DNA from: Pogona vitticeps
Lineage: Eukaryota; Chordata; Lepidosauria; Squamata; Agamidae
Direction of reading: 5' to 3'
Assembly (NCBI RefSeq): GCF_051106095.1
Contig: NC_135786.1
Coordinates: 144,631,001-144,695,000 of the forward strand
DNA length: 64,000 bases
The notes beneath the pieces are model-generated. The model was not told the DNA's origin and did no database searches. It saw only the letters and a list, made by a program, of their open reading frames with translations. The position numbers were made by a program, and so were the translations under genes. Of this stretch, positions 33,655 to 45,433 are shown piece after piece (within the stretch, counting starts at the first letter, position 1; each line of letters starts with the position of its first letter).

Positions 33655-35330
33655 GAGAGAAAGAGAAATGAATGAACAATACCCAAAATGTCCTGTCCTC
33701 CACAGTCCTCCTCATCTCTTGCAAACAGAAGCCTGTGGCTTCCTTTAAGGAGTCCGTCTATCTCATATTTGTTCTTCCTCTTTTCCTGCTGCCTTTCACC
33801 TTTTCCAACATTGTTGTCTTTTCCAGAGAATTGTGTCTTCTCACAATGTGCCCAAAGTAGGACAACCTCGGCTTCAACAAGTTGAGGCTTGATTTGCTTT
33901 AGGACTCACTTCTTTGTCTTTCTGACAGTCCAGGGTATACGCAATGCTCTCCTCCTCCACCACATTTCAGAAGAAACATTTTTTCACCTGTTGGCTTTCT
34001 TCACTGTATAGCTTTTACACCCATATATAGTGATCTGGAGTACAATAGTGTAGATGATCTTGGTCTTTTTGTCCACTGATACATCCTTACACTTGATGAT
34101 CTTTTCTAATTTTTTCAATGTCCTTTTGAGTCTCAGTCTTTTGATTTCTTGGCTTCAGTCTCCTGTTAGATTGATGATTGAACCAAGTTATATAAAAATT
34201 TTACCACTTTCAACTTCTTCACTGTCAACATTAAAATTGTGTAGTTCTTCTACAGACTTTTATCTTCTTCATGTTCAACTGCACTCCTGCTTTTGCACTT
34301 TCTTCTTTTACTTCAACTAAATGTCATTCCAAATCATTGCTGCTTTCTGTCAATAATACAGTATGGTGACATCTGAATAAATTTGATGTTTCTTCTATCA
34401 TTTATCACTCTTCCTTCATCTGAATCTAGTGTTGCTTTCTGTATATGTTTTGTATATAGACTGAACAGATAAGGGGATAACATGCACCCTTGTATGACAC
34501 TTTTGCCTATAGGAAACCATTCTGTCTCTTCATATTCTTTCCTAGTGGTAGGTTCTTGTTCATAATATAGGTTATGCATCCAATCAAGTGCTGAGCAATA
34601 TTCATTTCATTCATAACAACCCATAGTTCCTCATATTGTCTATAAAGCATAGACTGATCTTTTTCTAAAATTCTTTGGCATGCTATAGTAGCCAGTAAAT
34701 TTTTGCAGTATGATCTTGAGTGCCTCTTCCTCTTTAGGGCTTCAGTTTCAACATCAGGCGTTTCTTGCTCCATATATAGAAAAAACCCTTGAGCATCACT
34801 TTGCTTGCATGGGATTAGAGCAATGATCTTATAGTTACTGCACTCCTTGGCATCTCCTTTCTTGAGACAGGAACGTATATTGAATGTTTCCAGTCTGTGG
34901 GCTATTGTTTTGTTTTTCACATCTGATGGATTATACTTGTTAGGATTTTGACAGATTTAGACTCTGTGGCTTGAAATAGTTGTACCAGTATCCCATCTAT
35001 CTCTGGTGATTTATTTCTTCCCATTCATTTCAGAACAGCTTTCACATCATTTTCTAGAATTGCAGGTTCTTCATTGTAGAATTCCTCTTGAAAGAGATCT
35101 GTCATCTTTCTATCTCTTCTGCATAGATCTTTATTGTGCTGTTCTGACCTTCTCAATGTTTTCTCCTGGTTAGATTGTATTTCCCTGTTGGTTTTTTTTA
35201 GTGTTACAGGCTTACATTTCTCTTTGATTTCTTGAATCTTCTGGAAGAGATCTGTTTTCCCCCTTTTGTTGATCTCTGTTTCTCTGCACTGGTTATTGTA
35301 ATAGTTCTCTTTGTTTCTATGTGATAGTGA
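33655..35330 (-). mobile_element. Old RTE-type LINE related to BovB, antisense, broken
   Basis: Minus-strand frames carry KKGDAKECSNYKIIALI (near 34830-34870), a counterpart of BovB KKGSAKECSNYRTIALI, and IGKSVIQGCMLSPYLFSLY (near 34450-34510), a counterpart of KGVRQGCILSPSLFNLY. Near 33700-33860 the C-terminal RLSYFGHIVRR/LEKT-type and SLKEATG motifs can be seen. The copy has many stops and frameshifts and lacks a clear endonuclease domain. It is far more decayed than the copy at 21176, so RTE elements were active here long before the young insertion. Confidence 0.75.
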
Positions 35331-35334
35331 CTGA

Positions 35335-37460
35335 AAACCTATATTCAGAATTCTGAACCTATCACTGTCGCCCTTTACTTTTTCTTCTTAGTGCTGATAG
35401 CTGCAGTGAAACTGCTACTCTGTGACAAGAGTCTTAACACTTGTAAGCAAAGGAAAGGAAACCATTTTCTTTTGAAGAATGTTCTGAATCAAATGAAAAC
35501 AAGAGGCAGCAAAGATGCATGGACTGAACTTTGCTATTTTCTATATCATGTTTGGTTCCAATCTTCCCTTTGACATGTCAGGGGAATTTCTGTAAGCACA
35601 GTCAGTTAAAAAAAGGGGGGCTTGTAATGAGGACTGATCCAAGACAACTTAAGTTGGTACAGCAAATGGTGCCCAGACCACTCTCCATTCTCCAAGTCAA
35701 GATGCTTATTAAATTCTTCTGGCACATGGAGGAGAAAGGGCCACAGGCAACTTTTCCCATCTCTATTATCATTATACCTAATCCATAAGCAATTTAAGTT
35801 GCTGAGCTCACTGTTCCTCCATGACACCCAAAATTGGTTACCTGAGCTGAATACACCACTCTGCCTTATAGTAAGGCTCATGGCTGACCCTGCGTTGTCA
35901 GTTCCTGAAAAATTGGAATGGCAATGACACTATGGTGTGTTTAGATATCCAGCCTGATTTTTTTACATAATGCAGATGAATCTGTTCCACTCCATTAGAA
36001 AAATGGTAACATTCCAGAATTGGACAACACTTATTTCAGGACCAGCCAAAATGCCACCAGCCCAAATGGTAGAGAACATATTTTTTTGAATAAATCCAAA
36101 GTGTTCCAAGGAAACCCAACCCATCAATCATTCCCAAGCCCTACTCATCAATCATTCCCATGATAAAAGTTGATAAGCTACTCTAAATAATCAATTGTTG
36201 AAAAGAGCCATCCTGGCGATTCACCAAGTAAATTTCACCATTAAGTGTCTCTCATTTTGCCAGGATTTGGAACCTTTCTTGCTTGTGACATCATGCAGGC
36301 ATCAAAATGTGTTCCTCTTAGTCTATTTCCATGCTAATAGCCATGGCCAATAAATTTTAGTAAGTTCAATGTTTATTCTCACTGTCATAACCTACAATTG
36401 AAAAAGAACTGTGTGGAATATGAAATCTTGACTCAAGGATTGGAAAAAAGAGAGGGAAAAACAGTTTATTCAATGAAAGATGCATCTCACTTGCTGTGTG
36501 TAAAAATGTGTAACAGTCCCTCTTGCCAAGTTATCCCTCTAGACACATAAATCTTTCATCACTATGTGTTTCGGAGCTCATCCACTTATTTAGCTCTCTT
36601 TAGATGACTGTGTGTTAATGTTATTGGTAATTTTCATGCCATCTGGACTACAGAAGGCTGAAATCAGTACTGAGAGTGACAAATGATGAGAAAAATCCTA
36701 GCTTCCTAGGTTTTTAAAAGGCATCTTATATTGCTGTTTGCTTGTTTGCGGGCTTAACTTTGTTCTGGGGCAAATTTCAGATGGCAAGAGCCACTTGGGT
36801 TGGTTGTTTTCTGTGTTAGTATTACTCACAACAAACCAAAATGAAGATTCAGCAGAGAAAATAACCCTTTATAGGGTTTTAAACTTTTTCCTTACCACTT
36901 CTAAAAAAGGTGTGGTGAAAGACATCTGATGTCTGAAAGAGAGCATCCACCAAAAAGGTATCAGACCAGAAGCATTAATGATAGTGCTAATCTACTTTTT
37001 AAAAACTCGGACGGATGGACGGATAAACTCTTTCAAACATTTTTATATTAATTTCGATTAACTTTTTTGAAAACAATGTCAAATGAGATCCTTCAGAATT
37101 CTCACAGGCCAATTTCAATAGGTAGTGCTATTATAAGCATGGAGAATACATGTTGTACCTGCCTACAGTACAGGTAGTAAAAATTAGAATCTTTCTGAAA
37201 ATAAAGGTAACAACCCCAGTTCAAGTGAATATCTTCTTTTATTGGGTGAAGAAGGCCAGAAATGCCCCATAGATGGTTCAAAGTGGTAGAGAACAGGTAA
37301 TGCCCTTGATGGGAAAACTGAAGTTAAAAGAGCATAAGTTGCTCTCTTTTCACTTATAAAATGTTAGAGGGAATTGTCATCTGGAATGAGTTCTCTATAA
37401 CACTGCTTAGATACCAATGGATATTCTTGAATAGTGTGTGCATGGTCTTGTTAAATGAAA
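35335..37460. other. No recognisable feature
   Basis: Non-coding with small frames only. There is a short atcaatcattccca direct repeat near 36120-36160. Confidence 0.5.
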
Positions 37461-37467
37461 AGGGGAG

Positions 37468-37478
37468 CCACCTGGTGG
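37468..37478 (-). promoter_or_regulatory. CTCF-like core match
   Basis: The reverse complement reads CCACCAGGTGG, a match to the core of the CTCF consensus, inside cagccaccaggtggctc. An 11-base match is expected by chance now and then in 64 kb. Binding is not shown. Confidence 0.2.
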
Positions 37479-37601
37479 CTGGACAGCATAGAAGCATAAT
37501 GTGTACGTCTGAAAATAAAGGTGGAGAAAGCATTATGTTTCTGGCTTGTGTCTGCTTTCCCATTTTTTGCACAGAGCTCCATTCCATTAAGTTTTTATAA
37601 T

Positions 37602-37746
<145 letters not shown>

Positions 37747-37917
37747 GTATGCTTTGATATGCAAAAATGTGAGCAAACTTTTAAAATCTTCTCATCAGGC
37801 AGGATGTTCAAAAATGGACATGGGAGAGAATGGAAGGGAACCTAGAATCTTGACGTTTTGTGCATAATGATCTAAGATGGATCTGCAGAATCTTAAATGA
37901 TGCGGGCTTTACTTATC

Positions 37918-38086
37918 AGTGGTTTTGATATCTGGTTGTGGAGCCAGAGTTTCGGATTTCAACTCCTTACTGTGCTTCTTTTGAGTAGCGCCAGATTGTG
38001 TGGAGCATATGGAGCATAGTCTCAAAATGCCCCCTGAAGAAGGGACTGGTTCTGACTGTCCTCTACCTAGAGAACCCTGGAAACCA
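37918..38086 (+). repeat. tRNA-derived SINE, diverged copy
   Basis: It shares ggttgtggagccagag, ttttgagtagcgccag, gaagaagggactggt and ctagagaaccctggaaac with the copy at 40078. The promoter boxes are decayed. Confidence 0.6.
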
Positions 38087-38519
38087 TAATCCTAAATTGC
38101 TGTTGTTGAAGTTCCAAATCCAGACAGAGATCTGGATTTCTGAATTTCTGGAACTTGAATAGGGGCAATCAAAGATTATACATTAGACATTTGCTCTGTT
38201 TTTTTACAGATCACCATTGAATTTGATTCTCTTTTTTGTAAATGCAAAATTCCATTGTGAAGCCAGATTTGCCTCCCTTCAGTGTAAAGCTGACAATGGA
38301 AAGAAGAAAGCAACCAAGTCATGTTAATATGGGTAAGGATGATTATTTTAGGTGGTGAATTGAGTAACAAATCTCAGTAGAAGCCAAAATGGGTAGATTA
38401 ACCTAGAGATTTAAAAGGAATGACTTCTCAAAGAATTAAACATCCCCAGATAGTATTGATTCCTCTTCCTTCAGTGTAGGATCCCACTGCTTAAGTTACT
38501 ATATTTGATATTTTCCAAG

Positions 38520-38610
38520 TAATACAAAAAACAGAGATAGCTGTATAGGCCATGACAAAAATTCAAAAATCTGTATTGTGATAATACTTTCATCAGGCCA
38601 ATCAAAAGGC
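38520..38610 (-). repeat. Possible Penelope-like 3' fragment
   Basis: On the minus strand CTGATGA (near 38590-38600) is followed by aagtattatcac and then an altered GAAA site, with the same general layout as 18386-18640. It is too decayed to be sure. Confidence 0.3.
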
Positions 38611-38611
38611 A

Positions 38612-40070
38612 TAAAATCATGCACAAATTTTCAGGATCTTTCAATCTCACAATGTTTCCAAAAAAATAGAGGAAGGAATTCACCACCGCCTCCCCAAATA
38701 ATGTCCAAGATCACCATATCTCCACCACCATTAGTGGTGGGAAGGCAGCAATCTCAGAAGACTTGTTCTTTCTGTATATATGTGCATGTTAGCAACAGCC
38801 TTCTCCACCTATGTACCAATGGCCCTGCTCCTGAAATAATTGGGTTTGTGCTATTCATAACAGGGCGGAAACAGCTATTTTAGCAGCATGTTTGCTGAAG
38901 ACCAGGTGCAGTTTTGACTTCTCCCAATGCACACCCAGTAAACCTGATAGATCTTGCTGTCCCTGTGCTGCTCATTGGTGCAGCTGTATCCCTTTGCTAC
39001 CCAAATTCACAGTTCGGGGAAGAAAAAGGAGGCCGACCTTGGTGCAATGGAGGACCTACCATGGTCTGTGGATCATATGTTCCTGCTATAAAGTCAAGAT
39101 AACTGTTTGTGTATAATTCTTGAAAGTATGGAAATGCAATCTCTTGACTCAGACCAAATTAACCAGGGTTGGGATGCTGGAATGCCAGAAGCAGGAACAT
39201 CAGTCAGAGATCTTCTCTTGACAGTTTACTTTACTTTGCCTATAGACTGAAGCAGTTGCCAGACCTTCTAATTTCTGACTAATTCAGTCTTCATATGAGA
39301 ATAACTTTACGAAAGACAAAAAGAAGCCTGCCACTCATGCTGTGAACACAAATGAGATCAGTGGGCAATGTTTTGTGTTCCAGAATAATCAAAATCAAAA
39401 GCACAAAGCACACTGTTCTTTGTTTTATGGGAATATGAGGGCATATAGCAATCCTGTGGGATGTTTTGAAAACCTTACTTGTATGATAATATTTATGGAA
39501 GAAAAATGATTATTTTGCAAACACTATTCATGAGATATTCAATTTATTAGTTGCCTCTAAACAGCCAGAATAAAGTTATTAGAAATTTTCCAAGAGAATC
39601 CCCTGGAGGGCAGTATAACTCCAAAAGTGTTCGATTTGGCTTTCTCGGGAACTCCTGTATAGCTCTTTGCTGTAAATTTGGGTGTCATCATATTCTTTTC
39701 TGCATTTTTATATACATAAAAGTGAACAATGTGTTTTTATGTGTGCACCCATCTTTAGACACTTGGGCAGCAATATTATACATACTTGCTTGTGAATATT
39801 ACTGTGTCATTGTTGTTCTTATTATTATTAAATAGATTTCTAGTTGTCTTTTCAATTTCGAAAATGCACCACTGAATACTGCAGCCTCAAAATAGCTGAG
39901 AAAAAAAAAATGACTTTTTTGAACTAACATTCCCAGAATCCCCTAGTCAGCCTGCCCAACAAGGATACTGGATGGTGGATTTGGGGCACTGTGGCTCCCA
40001 AAAGTAGCTTTTTCAAATTTTATCACTGAATAACTATAAATATGTTTTCGTCTGTAATTTGTAATTCTTC
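38612..40070. other. No recognisable feature
   Basis: A stretch near 39930-40010 with cattcccagaatcccc and ggctcccaaaag resembles an eroded hAT MITE, but its ends cannot be placed. The rest is unremarkable. Confidence 0.45.
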
Positions 40071-40077
40071 TTAATAT

Positions 40078-40322
40078 GGCTGTATAGCTCAGTGGTTTAG
40101 GTTAGGTATCTGTCTCCGGAGCCAGAGGTTGGAAGTTTGATTCCCCACTGTGCCTCCTGTGAGTAGAGCCAGCCTGTGTGGTGATGAGCAAGCAGCACTG
40201 TCCCAGGGCACCTCCAGAAGAAGGAAATGGTAAACCACATCTATTCATTCTCCACCTGGGAAACCCTGAAACAGGTTTTCATACCTCAAAACTGACCTGA
40301 CAGCGCATGATTATCATGATGG
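40078..40322 (+). repeat. tRNA-derived SINE, best preserved copy
   Basis: It has an A box tagctcagtgg (40085-40095) and a B-box-like agtttgattcc (about 40134-40144), so an RNA polymerase III promoter layout is visible. The body reads agagccagcctgtgtgg, agaagaaggaaatggtaaacca, gaaaccctgaaa, and the end is gacctgacagcgcatgattatcatgat. Other copies: 31300, 37918, and 56583 (minus). Confidence 0.8.
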
Positions 40323-40459
40323 TGCAAGTAGACTAAAAGCATGTTATAATTACCTATATTTCAAGCCCATAGACTTTCCTGGCCATTTGGAGACGCTGAG
40401 ACTTAAGATGGAATCCTCAAGTGTAGCAGGACCAAAATGCTGCTTCTCTGGAACAAGTA

Positions 40460-40991
40460 CAGTGGGGTCTCTACTTAAGAACTTAATCTGTATTGGAAGG
40501 TGGTTCTCAAGTTGAAAAGTTCTTATGTTGAATCTGCATTTCCCATAGGAATGCATTGAAAACCATTTAATCCGTATCTGCTCTTTTCCGTCCATAGAAA
40601 CTACAGTGGAACCTCTACTTAAGAACTTAATCCGTTTTGGAATGGTGTTCTTAAGTTGAAACGTTCTTAAGTTGAAGCAAAATTTCCCATAGGAATGGAC
40701 TGAAAACCAATTAATACGTTCTGGCTGTTTTTTTGTTATGTAGAGGTGCGTTCGTACATTGAAGCATTAGTTCCCATAGGAACTAATGCAAAGCTGGTTA
40801 ATACGTACTCTACCACTAGGGGGAGAATTTTTTTTAACCTAAGATGACCTTAAAAAAAGAGCAGGAAACGTTTTTTTCCCTGTTCTTATCTTGGATTTCT
40901 GTTCTTAAGTAGAAGCAAAATTTAGCAAATGGAGGTGTTCTTAAGTTGGATTGTTCTTAAGTAGAGACGTTCTTAAGTAGAGACCCCACTG
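40460..40991. mobile_element. TA-flanked MITE with a duplicated 5' end
   Basis: CAGTGGGGTCTCTACTTAAG at 40460 matches the inverted right end CTTAAGTAGAGACCCCACTG at 40972-40991, with TA at 40458-40459 and 40992-40993. A second left end (CAGTGGAACCTCTACTTAAG) starts at 40604 after TA and repeats about 140 bases of the first. Only one right end exists, so this is a composite or an internal tandem duplication. The body repeats gttcttaagttg and cccataggaatg phrases. Confidence 0.75.
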
Positions 40992-40993
40992 TA

Positions 40994-40994
40994 T

Positions 40995-41033
<39 letters not shown>

Positions 41034-41170
41034 CTTATTTATTTATTTATTTACTTATTTATTCATTCATTCATTCATTCATTCATTCATTCATTCATTC
41101 ATTCATTCATTCTATTTGTACCACGCCTATCTGGTCAAAATGACCATTCTAGGCGGCTAAGGTAAGGTAA
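40994..41170 (-). repeat. (TTTA)n-(TTCA)n microsatellite and LINE 3' tail
   Basis: TTTA units with two TTAC interruptions run to about 41060, then TTCA units to about 41112. The following accacgcctatctggtcaaa...tctaggcggct reads on the minus strand as the end of an L2-like LINE, so the microsatellite is its 3' tail, now abutting the MITE. Confidence 0.75.
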
Positions 41171-41384
41171 GTAAGGACAAGGAGCCATTTATAGCAGGCC
41201 AGCCTGGGAAAACAAGACTAAGGAAGCAGTTTATATGAGGCCAAATAGTGCCTTTCCATTTGGGGATGTGAATCTTGTAGCCTTTTGTTTTTTGTGAAAA
41301 GGGAGGAGGGAATCATTATTTTCTCCTTGTAATAAGATTTCTTTGCAGGACATATTTTTCTCCCAGAAATCTTGCAGGATTTTT

Positions 41385-41541
41385 CTCTTTCCTTCTTTCC
41401 TTCTTTCCTTCTTTCCTTCTTTCCTTCTTTCCTTCTTTCCTTCCTTCCTTCCTTCCTTCCTTCCTTCCTTCCTTCCTTCCTTCCTTCCTTCCTTCCTTCC
41501 TTCCTTCCTTCCTTCCTTCCTTCCTTCCTTCCTTCCTTTTT
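41385..41541. repeat. (TTCC)n-type polypyrimidine microsatellite
   Basis: CTTTCCTT units are followed by about 25 uninterrupted TTCC units: roughly 155 bases of pure pyrimidine on the plus strand. The Lys/Glu/Arg/Gly frames on the opposite strand are artefacts. Confidence 0.95.
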
Positions 41542-41711
41542 TTGGGGACACTTTGTGGTCATTTTTTAATGGAAGAAATGGCAAACTGCACAGGAGTCTG
41601 ACAGTTCTTGCACAAAATGATGCTGTGCCTGAAGAGGATTCACCTGGAAAGGACAAAAAGAAGACCAAACTGTGCAGGATTGCTATGATTCAGCATCAAG
41701 TAGAAGTAGTA

Positions 41712-42647
41712 CAGTGATGCCTCGCACAACGATTGCTTCATACAATGATGAATTCACACAGCGATGGGTTTCTTTGAGGAATTTCCCCCATCGTTTAACG
41801 ATGTTCTCTATGGGGGAATTTCACTTAATGATGTCCCTTTTTCGCTCCTGTAAAAGTGTCTTACAATGTTTGGAACCTGTTTTAAATGCTTGTAATCATT
41901 AGCCCACCTCCTGAAACCTACGCAAACTTAATTTGGTGTTGTTCTGAATCGTCGTTAATTTTTGGTGATTTTTTCTTTTTCCCTCATTGAACTCTATTGA
42001 ACTGTCCATCCAATGCATTTCAATGAGAGAGAAAACAAAAAATCACCAAAAATTAACGAAGACTCAGAACAACACCAAATTAAGTTTGCATAGGTTTCAG
42101 GAGGTGGGCTAACGATTGCAAGCATTTAAAACAGGCTTCAAACAGTTTAAGACACTTTTACAGGAGCGAAAATGGAGATCGGAAAGGGCCCTTTGATCTC
42201 CGTTTCCCTTTTAAAGCTCTTTCCGATCTCCCTTTTCGCTCCTGTAAAAGTGTCTTAAACTGTTTGAAGCCTGTTTGAAATGCTTGCAATCGTTAGCCCA
42301 CCTCCTGAAACCTAAGCAAACTTAATTTGGTGTTGTTCTGAGTCTTCGTTAATTTTTGGTGATTTTTTTTCTCTCTCATTGAAAAGCACTGGACGGACGG
42401 TCCAATGCTTTTCAATGAGAGAGAGAAAGAATCACCAAAAATTAACGACGATTCAGAACAACACCAAATTAAATTTGCATAGGTTTCAGGAGGTGGGCTA
42501 ATGATTGCAAGCATTAATCTGTTCCAATTGGAACGGATTAACCGGTTTTCAATGCATCCCTATGGGAAATGGTGTTTCACTTAAAGATGTTTTCACATAA
42601 CGATTTTTTTATGGAACCAATTAACATCATTAAGCGAGGCACCACTG
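41712..42647. mobile_element. Four-armed foldback Tigger-like MITE
   Basis: Starts CAGTGATGCCTCGC and ends GCGAGGCACCACTG, with TA at 41710-41711 and 42648-42649. One segment of about 110-150 bases occurs four times in alternating orientation: plus 41839-41986, minus about 42022-42173, plus about 42230-42381, minus about 42402-42515. Shared words are cctgtaaaagtgtctta, agcccacctcctgaaacct and aatttggtgttgttctga. Adjacent arms can pair into three different hairpins. No coding sequence. Confidence 0.85.
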
Positions 42648-42649
42648 TA

Positions 42650-43460
42650 TTTGTTCCTTCTTCAAGCTGTTATGGGAATTATTGTTGCTTCAGCTCTATG
42701 AGTATTTCAGTATTACTGAAACTGACCTTTCTGACAGGCCAGCAAAATACAGCAGCATACTCTTTGGTTCCCTCAAATGGACAACTGCAAATATTTACAA
42801 ATATACTGTACTAAGACAAAGATAAAGAATGATTTCCTTGCCGCTTAGGACAAGAGAATGTAATAAAACATGAAAGATTCCTATACATATGCTTCTAAAA
42901 TTCCTTTAAATGCCCTTAAAAGCAACTTTTGAAAGTAAAAAAAATTCACATTACACCTAAAAAGTAAGTTTGTACTTGCCTCCTTACTTTATTATAATTT
43001 TTAACTACACATGCTTCATGCATTCCCCAGACGCGACTACATGCAAGTTGCTTTTCCATTTGTAAATAGCTCTGTGCAAGCTCTGCTTTCAGAACACTGA
43101 TCAAAGGAGCAAACACCATTTCAAAAATGTGTACTCCTCCTTTCCAGTACAAACAGGACTTGGGTGACACCCTGGCATTTGTTTCTTTTCTGAAGAAGCA
43201 AACTTGTACTGCCCAAAAAGGAAAGCAGAGATGGGAATAAGTACTCATATTTGTCTACTCGCAGGCTTAAAGTCTTACAGGGCACATACCTTCACACACT
43301 GTTGAGGGAGTGTGCCTGGTGTTTGTTTTGTTTTGACCTCCCCTTCCATATGCCAAGTTAACACCTGAAAGATTTAACAGCAAGACCGTGGGGCTCTGCC
43401 TGAATAATTCATAATTTTCAGAGGTCTGCTGTATTGGTACCATTGCTTCTCTTCTTTAAA
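42650..43460. other. No recognisable feature
   Basis: A 100-codon minus-strand frame (42946-43248) has no motif that I know. Otherwise non-coding. Confidence 0.5.
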
Positions 43461-43468
43461 CACACACA

Positions 43469-43555
<87 letters not shown>
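43461..43555. repeat. (CA)n-(CT)n microsatellite
   Basis: A short CA run followed by about 40 CT units with a single CG interruption near 43516. Confidence 0.95.
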
Positions 43556-43557
<2 letters not shown>

Positions 43558-45398
43558 TTCAAGTTTCCTGTTGCTGCAGTTTCAAAGCATCTTCAAGCTG
43601 AACACAAAAAGCTTTCAAGGGACTTAATATCTTGAGTGCCCTGAAAGTCTATGTTGTTATAAGTGCAGGTAAGCCTTCCACTAATGGAGATCACAACCAT
43701 TTCACACTTCTGTAGCTTTAGATGAAGACTGATGTTTTAAATGAAATGCATTAAATGAAATGCATTAGCATACGTTGCACTGGCACGGCCCTTTGCCACA
43801 TGTCAGATGAAGAATGATCAGTTTTCAATAGCTAATAAACATAACAAAAGGTGTGTGCAGGAATAAAGGGGACTGCTTTTGGTTTGAGGGAGAAGCCGTG
43901 AGGAGGAGATGTGACTTGCATCAGCTCCTCAGAGACCAGGATGTTCCTGGATCTATTTAGTTCAGTTTTATGTTCTTGGACTCTCACATTGCTTTGGGTT
44001 CCAGAGTCACCAACTACCATGTATCTTTGTAGCTCCCTGATGCATACTTGGAAAATAACGCTTTCTGTCTCCAGAGGTACTTTCTCATGTTTCCAGCTGA
44101 AAACTGAGTAATCCAACATATTTAGTTAAAAAAGATTATGAAAACTGTCACCAGGAAGCACATTGCATTTCATGTATTTAAGCATTCCAATACATTACTC
44201 CTTCACAAAAATAGGACTGGAGTGGGATATGTCAAAAATCCTTTGCTGATCACCTTTCTTTTGACACAAGCACAATGCTGCCCTATTACAGCAAGGGCAA
44301 AATTCTGAACCTTTGTATTTCTGAGAACAGTTCTAACCTTTGCCCCAAGAACATAGAAAGCCGAATAATATTGAGACATTAGGAGTCAGCCCTGCATGTT
44401 AAGGTCAGATCACATGAAGAACCAAGAGCATATTTCCTCCACTTACAATGTTATTTTTATAAGCACTAAATCTCCTTCATTGACAAACAGTGCCTGAGAT
44501 ATCAGGCATGCAAACAAAGTGATATTATCTTCTAACTGAACAATTTTAAAACAATCTAATTTGTTACATGACATTTAGAAAAAGAAGAAGCAAAACAATC
44601 AACTAAGTTGCCAAATGATATTTCCAAAAACAGATAATATTTTCCTGTTAGGGTTGCACTGATGCTAGATTTGGAACTAGTATTCTCGCTAATGAGTTAC
44701 TACAAATGATACAGGATTTGCTGTGGAAGATGAGTGAACTGAATTTAGACTGATCACATGACATAATGCAAATTAGCCCTGTCCTTTTTTTTTTTTTTTT
44801 TGCTTCTGCTTTTTTGACTTCTACTTTTTAAAACGGTGGAGCAATTCCAGTGGTGTTCTCCCTGTATGTTCGTGTGTTTTCTTCTCAAAAAAGATAGGGA
44901 CATGTCTGCGGGTGATGTTCTGGTGATGTACAAACTGGGTCTGAGGTTTTTGACCTCAGGCACACCCACTTCCAGTAGCTCCAAAGTATTTTTTTTTCTT
45001 AAACAAACTACCACAATTAGTACCAGATCATCTTGTCAAGGGATTTATACACTAGTTTCCTTCTGCAAAGAAAATAAAAGATAAAAGTCAATATGAAATA
45101 AAATCAACTCTGACAAACTACAGCAGATGACTATGTTTCTGCAGTATTTGTGTATGTGTTTGCACATTATGGAGAACTTTGGAAAGCTGTCTCTTTTCCT
45201 AAACACCTTATAATACTTTAAACCAGCCATTCTCAACAGGGGACATATGGACACCTGGGGAGGGGGAGGCTGGCACATTTGAAGGAGGCCACAGACTGGA
45301 AACAATTCTTCACAAACCACCTTATAAGACTCATTACACAAACTATACAATCCTGATTCAGTATATATCTCTTTCATGTTGTGTTTAGGGCCATGGCC
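43556..45398. other. No recognisable feature
   Basis: Contains a T-run at about 44788-44801 and a small tandem aaatgaaatgcatt duplication near 43740-43765. No gene recognised. Confidence 0.5.
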
Positions 45399-45433
45399 AA
45401 AAAAAAAAAAAAAAAAAAAGAAGAAGAAGAAGC
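45399..45433. repeat. Poly-A followed by (GAA)n
   Basis: About 20 A, then aagaagaagaag. It could be a retroposon tail, but no element body is recognisable upstream. Confidence 0.85.

Noticed and set aside
40085-40144. tRNA gene
   Set aside because: The A and B boxes are followed by a SINE body shared with three other loci, so it is a tRNA-derived SINE head.
41218-41717. Frames rich in Lys-Glu-Gly-Arg or Phe-Leu-Pro-Ser
   Set aside because: They are translations of the TTCC microsatellite.
41839-42515. CRISPR-like regularly spaced repeats
   Set aside because: The four segments alternate in orientation and lie inside a TA-flanked MITE in a vertebrate genome. They are foldback arms, not direct repeats with spacers.
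45225-45290. Third hAT MITE
   Set aside because: The phrase ccattctcaacaggggac recalls a terminus, but no inverted partner or 8 bp duplication was found.
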